Below, piece after piece: positions 13,310 through 16,233 of a stretch of DNA of 16,233 nt. The stretch's first letter is position 1, and the number at the start of each line of letters is the position of its first letter. A model generated the notes under the pieces. That model saw only the letters and a program-made list of their open reading frames with translations. It was not told where the DNA came from and ran no database searches. Made by a program: the position numbers and the translations under genes. Origin of the DNA: Chloroflexota bacterium (GTDB taxonomy: Bacteria > Chloroflexota > Anaerolineae > Aggregatilineales > Aggregatilineaceae); contig JACRBK010000037.1 in NCBI GenBank assembly GCA_016234525.1, forward strand, positions 1 through 16,233, in the 5' to 3' direction.

Positions 13310-14599
13310 ATGCCACTGGATTGCGGCCATCAGCCGGATTTACAGTCTATAAGGGTATGCCGCCACATTTGGGAAAACAATACCAATGTTGATTTTGCTT
13401 TCATCTTTACCGAGGATGAACTTGAGCATAGGATTTGCTCTGCATGTGCGCGAAAACCCGCTGAAATTCAAACCCAACTCCGCACGATCTGCGCTCAATG
13501 TCTGGACGCTCTTGAATTTCGTGGTTTAGAAGATATTGAAAGACGACCAGGAATTCGCGAACGACAGAATGATTTGATTTTTGTGCACCAAGAGATTCAG
13601 TTGAAGCCGGGAATATTAACTGATTCTTGTGCTGTACAACCTATCCCAGGATCAAGCAGCGCTTTATGGTTGGCAGTAACAGTGGGTGGGCAGGTTGTTC
13701 GGATTGACTTGACTGAGCGGTATATCTCAATCCTGTTCCGTGTGCAGCCCACTGAATTACCTTTAACCGACAAGGTTTTACTGGCATTGTCACCGGATGC
13801 AGCATATATAGCCATCGCCAACAAGCTCGGATCGACGGGCATTATAATCCAAACTGCCGACGGACAGCCGACCATGAAACTTGATCGAGGGAATTATTAC
13901 CCGGAGCAAACGCCTTTCCCGGTAGCCTTTGTGGTCCTGAATAATGAGCTTTATGTCATACACGGCACGAATGGGAATAGGCTAGACATCTCTGATCCCA
14001 AGACAGGAAGACTGCTTACCGAAAGGTCTCCGACTTCATACCGACAAGGAGAACCACGCCCAGCACATTATCTGGATTATTTTCATGGACAGTTGATTGT
14101 GTCCCCCAACAATGAGTGGGCGGCTGAATATGGCTGGGTGTGGCATCCCATAGGACATGTCAGGTGCTGGAATCTGCCTCAATGGTTGAACGGCAATGTC
14201 TGGGAATCCGAGGACGGACCTTCTCTCAAAAGATTCGCCGATGCTGCCTGTTTTTGGAATGGGCCATTGTGTTGGGTAGGAGATCACCGACTGGCAGTGT
14301 GGGGGATTGGTGATGATGAAGAAGACATGATCCCCGCTGTGCGGATATTTGATGTGGTGCATGGAAACCGGGAACGTTGGTTTTATGGTCCAGAACAAGG
14401 GTTGTTGGTTTTTGATCGATACCTATTTTCTGGATCAGAGCAGGGTATGTCTGTCTGGGATGCAGCTACCGGCGAAAGATTGCTCCACGACCCGACACTG
14501 AATCCGATAAGTTATCATCGGGACACGAAACGGTTTTTGAGCATTTTGCCCGACGGAACATGCCGATTGAGTCACCTGATCGACAGAGGCTTAGGATAG
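13310..14599 (+). CDS. Cys/His-rich N-terminus plus WD40/PQQ-like beta-propeller protein, unknown function
   Basis: A 429-aa protein that I do not recognise as a named family. The first 70 residues hold four metal-ligand pairs: C5-x-H7, C17-x-H19, C43-x-x-C46 and C61-x-x-C64, enough for two zinc sites. From about residue 95 the protein is beta-rich with propeller-type blades (LLALSPDAAYIAIAN, LIVSPNNEWAAEYGWVW, MSVWDAATGERLLHD, then a final RFLSILPDGTCRLSHL). No signal peptide is present, so it is cytoplasmic. ATG 13310 has AAGAGGAG six bases upstream. The stop is only three bases before the coupling protein start, so it is embedded in the transfer operon, where such a gene is unexpected. It may be cargo. 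Confidence 0.72.
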   Translation: MPLDCGHQPDLQSIRVCRHIWENNTNVDFAFIFTEDELEHRICSACARKPAEIQTQLRTICAQCLDALEFRGLEDIERRPGIRERQNDLIFVHQEIQLKPGILTDSCAVQPIPGSSSALWLAVTVGGQVVRIDLTERYISILFRVQPTELPLTDKVLLALSPDAAYIAIANKLGSTGIIIQTADGQPTMKLDRGNYYPEQTPFPVAFVVLNNELYVIHGTNGNRLDISDPKTGRLLTERSPTSYRQGEPRPAHYLDYFHGQLIVSPNNEWAAEYGWVWHPIGHVRCWNLPQWLNGNVWESEDGPSLKRFADAACFWNGPLCWVGDHRLAVWGIGDDEEDMIPAVRIFDVVHGNRERWFYGPEQGLLVFDRYLFSGSEQGMSVWDAATGERLLHDPTLNPISYHRDTKRFLSILPDGTCRLSHLIDRGLG

Positions 14600-14602
14600 T
14601 CC

Positions 14603-15883
14603 ATGTTTTTCTGGCTGTTCACCACTGGGCGCGAGATATTAGGCGGCTGCTTGCTGCCCCTGATCTGTCTTACGGCGTTGCTGCCCATCCTCGCTGCTGC
14701 TTTGATGGGAGCCGGTATCCGCCGCACGGGACAGGATAAACAAACCACCCGGCGCGATATTGTCTTGCGGCTGCTGGCACACCTCGTCATTTTGCTGGGC
14801 ATCACATCGGTCTACCTGACACTGATGAGCGATTTTTCCCTGCGGCACGCCACTGACGTACAGACAGACAGCGAATTTATTCGGTTTATGGCCGGTGGAC
14901 CACCTACGCTCAACCAGCTGCGGTTGTTCATGGCCGGGGTGCTCTGGCTGCTGGCGCTGGGGATCAGCAGCCTCGCCCTACAAGAAGGATTGCGGCAGGG
15001 CGGCTGGCTGCGCGAGCGAGTAGACCGGCTGCGCAGTCCCATCGTCCGGCGCGGCTCGTTGGGATCGTCGCATTTCTGCACCATGCGCGAGTACCGCCGC
15101 TATCGCCGACCGGATTCTGACGGAGTAACCTTCCTCGGCGCGTTCTGGGGTGAGCGCAAACTGCGTCTGGACTACGGCGCGGGTACTTTTCATCTGAGCG
15201 GGGAGGATGCGGCACGCGGTATCTTGACGTTGGGAGGAGCCGGTTCCGGTAAGACACAGGGGGTCATTCTGCCGGTCATTGGCGACCGGATGCTGGCCGG
15301 GCACAGTCTGGTGATAGCCGATCCGCAGGGCGAACTCAAAGAGTATGTCTTACGTTTCGCGCGGGTGACGGGTCACCTGGTCGCCCTCCACGATCCGACC
15401 AGCAGCGCCGGGCCGCGTTACAACCTGGCCGAAGGAATCGCCAATGTATCGGACGCGCGGGCGATTGCCGATGTGCTTGTGCCGAATGCCCAAGGCGATA
15501 ACAAATTCTGGTCCGACAGCGCCGCCGCGCTGCTGGCCGCCTGCCTGATCCGCTTCGATACGCTGGGTGACATCTATAACGCCCTGAACGATCTCAAGAA
15601 ACTGCTGGTCGATCTAGAGCAGGACGGACCGCCACCGTATGGCAGGCTGCATACCAGCCAGATCACGCAGGATGAGGACGAACACGCCGCCGAGTGGTTC
15701 GTGCACTGTGTGCAGGTCGAACTCATGCAGGTCGAGCGGCTGGCAGCCCTGACCGGTCCACCCAGCAGCCTGGAATCGGTGACCCGTTTTGCGCACTCCC
15801 TGGGGTACAATGCGGGTGACCAAGATTTCCGCTCATGCCGCCGTGATCTCCGGCATCGTCTCCGCCTTCGTCGTGTTGGGTGA
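14603..15883 (+). CDS. Truncated VirD4/TraG-like type IV coupling protein (N-terminal half)
   Basis: Coupling proteins are inner-membrane ATPases that bring the relaxase-DNA complex to a type IV secretion channel. Three hydrophobic segments are visible near the start (about 13-36, 56-76 and 107-127), longer than the usual two. Walker A is GGAGSGKT at 211-218, followed by VIADPQGELKEY (about 236-247) and NKFWSDSAAALLAACLIRF, all typical of the family. The Walker B and the later conserved motifs of the second half are absent. After about residue 395 the frame ends in a meaningless Arg-rich tail (SCRRDLRHRLRLRRVG), because a PAP2 coding sequence takes over in another frame. It is therefore a broken gene, presumably inactive. 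ATG 14603 lies three bases after the previous stop. Confidence 0.8.
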   Translation: MFFWLFTTGREILGGCLLPLICLTALLPILAAALMGAGIRRTGQDKQTTRRDIVLRLLAHLVILLGITSVYLTLMSDFSLRHATDVQTDSEFIRFMAGGPPTLNQLRLFMAGVLWLLALGISSLALQEGLRQGGWLRERVDRLRSPIVRRGSLGSSHFCTMREYRRYRRPDSDGVTFLGAFWGERKLRLDYGAGTFHLSGEDAARGILTLGGAGSGKTQGVILPVIGDRMLAGHSLVIADPQGELKEYVLRFARVTGHLVALHDPTSSAGPRYNLAEGIANVSDARAIADVLVPNAQGDNKFWSDSAAALLAACLIRFDTLGDIYNALNDLKKLLVDLEQDGPPPYGRLHTSQITQDEDEHAAEWFVHCVQVELMQVERLAALTGPPSSLESVTRFAHSLGYNAGDQDFRSCRRDLRHRLRLRRVG

Positions 15884-16043
15884 GATTGACTCGATGCCGC
15901 TGGCACTGGCTGGAGTAGGGGCAGTGCTGGCCACTGCCTGGGCGCGGGTCGTCACCGGTCACCATACTCTGACACAGGTCAGCCTGGGGATCATAGTCAG
16001 CATCACGTCTGTGTTGGCTGCTGCTGTCCTGGTTTCTCTCTAA
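15810..16043 (+). pseudogene. C-terminal fragment of a PAP2-superfamily membrane phosphatase
   Basis: The frame reads KISAHAAVISGIVSAFVVLG, then ALAGVGAVLATAWARVVTGHH and TLTQVSLGIIVSI. This matches the second and third motifs of a PAP2 subgroup that has KIS-x-H and A-R-x(3)-G-x-H-T-x-x-Q, acting on phospholipid or isoprenoid diphosphates at the membrane. About 77 codons remain. The N-terminal helices and first phosphatase motif are missing, replaced by coupling-protein sequence in a different frame. Three hydrophobic segments remain. No ribosome site is visible before ATG 15810, so expression is doubtful. The junction is placed at about 15780-15815. Confidence 0.65.
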
Positions 16044-16181
16044 CAGTATCTTCTTGTTTGTTTTCCCTCTATCTGGACGGAGTTTGTTGTGATTCTTTCC
16101 AGATATAACGCCTCTCACAATGCGTTCATACGGTCACTAAGCAAAATCAGCGCAAATTGATCCAAAAGACTGCACAAATTT

Positions 16182-16207
16182 CATTAACTTCAGACGCGAC
16201 CTATGCT
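16182..16207 (+). promoter_or_regulatory. Weak promoter candidate pointing out of the window
   Basis: TTTCAT (about 16179-16184) and TATGCT (16202-16207) are about 17 bases apart in a local AT-rich patch. No coding sequence is seen from 16044 to the end. The match is weak. Confidence 0.2.
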
Positions 16208-16233
16208 AGGCTGTAGTGAAAGGCCATCGAGCG

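Overview
The window reads as accessory DNA of a bacterium, not a housekeeping region. Two separate mobile-element modules flank a set of ADP-ribose-related and signalling genes. Phylum is not proven by the sequence. The mix of TolB-like propellers, receiver/HisKA/GGDEF-type signalling pieces, a short HxH relaxase-like protein and a TraG/VirD4-like coupling protein feels most like a Chloroflexota (Anaerolineae-type) genome or metagenome contig, but that is an inference. No rRNA, tRNA or CRISPR array was recognised.

Region 1 (about 1-5640) is a tightly coupled five-gene operon on the + strand. It holds three different tyrosine recombinases (394, 492 and 638 aa), a small HTH plus coiled-coil protein like TnpC of Tn554, and a second small coiled-coil protein. 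Neighbouring genes overlap by ATGA or a few bases, or nearly so. The set resembles Tn554 (TnpA/TnpB/TnpC) and recombinase-in-trio (RIT) elements but has one more gene than either. The first recombinase keeps a full active site, the second lacks catalytic positions, and the third carries an HTH-like insert. A terminator hairpin lies just upstream, and a long inverted repeat lies beyond the 3' end.

Region 2 (5678-9287) is a cluster with an ADP-ribose theme. A Nudix hydrolase (minus strand) is divergent from an ADP-ribosylglycohydrolase (plus strand), and the shared intergenic region carries a promoter with an inverted repeat. Converging on the latter is a three-gene minus-strand operon: receiver plus degenerate GGDEF-like protein, NADAR-domain protein, and a stand-alone HisKA-like protein whose phosphoacceptor His is replaced by Thr. 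A good promoter (perfect TATAAT) lies upstream of that operon. Three enzymes expected to act on ADP-ribose or ADP-ribosylated targets sit together, with no ADP-ribosyltransferase visible.

Region 3 (9354-11841) has a GC-rich non-coding stretch packed with hairpins, a small cupin, a 450-bp stretch that may contain gene debris, and a secreted seven-repeat TolB-like propeller.

Region 4 (12024-16043) looks like the remains of a mobilisation/conjugation module: ribbon-helix-helix protein, relaxase-like HxH protein, small membrane protein, a Cys/His-rich propeller protein, and the N-terminal half of a VirD4/TraG-like coupling protein. The coupling protein gene breaks off and runs, out of frame, into the C-terminal half of a PAP2-family membrane phosphatase, which points to a deletion or recombination junction near 15780-15815.
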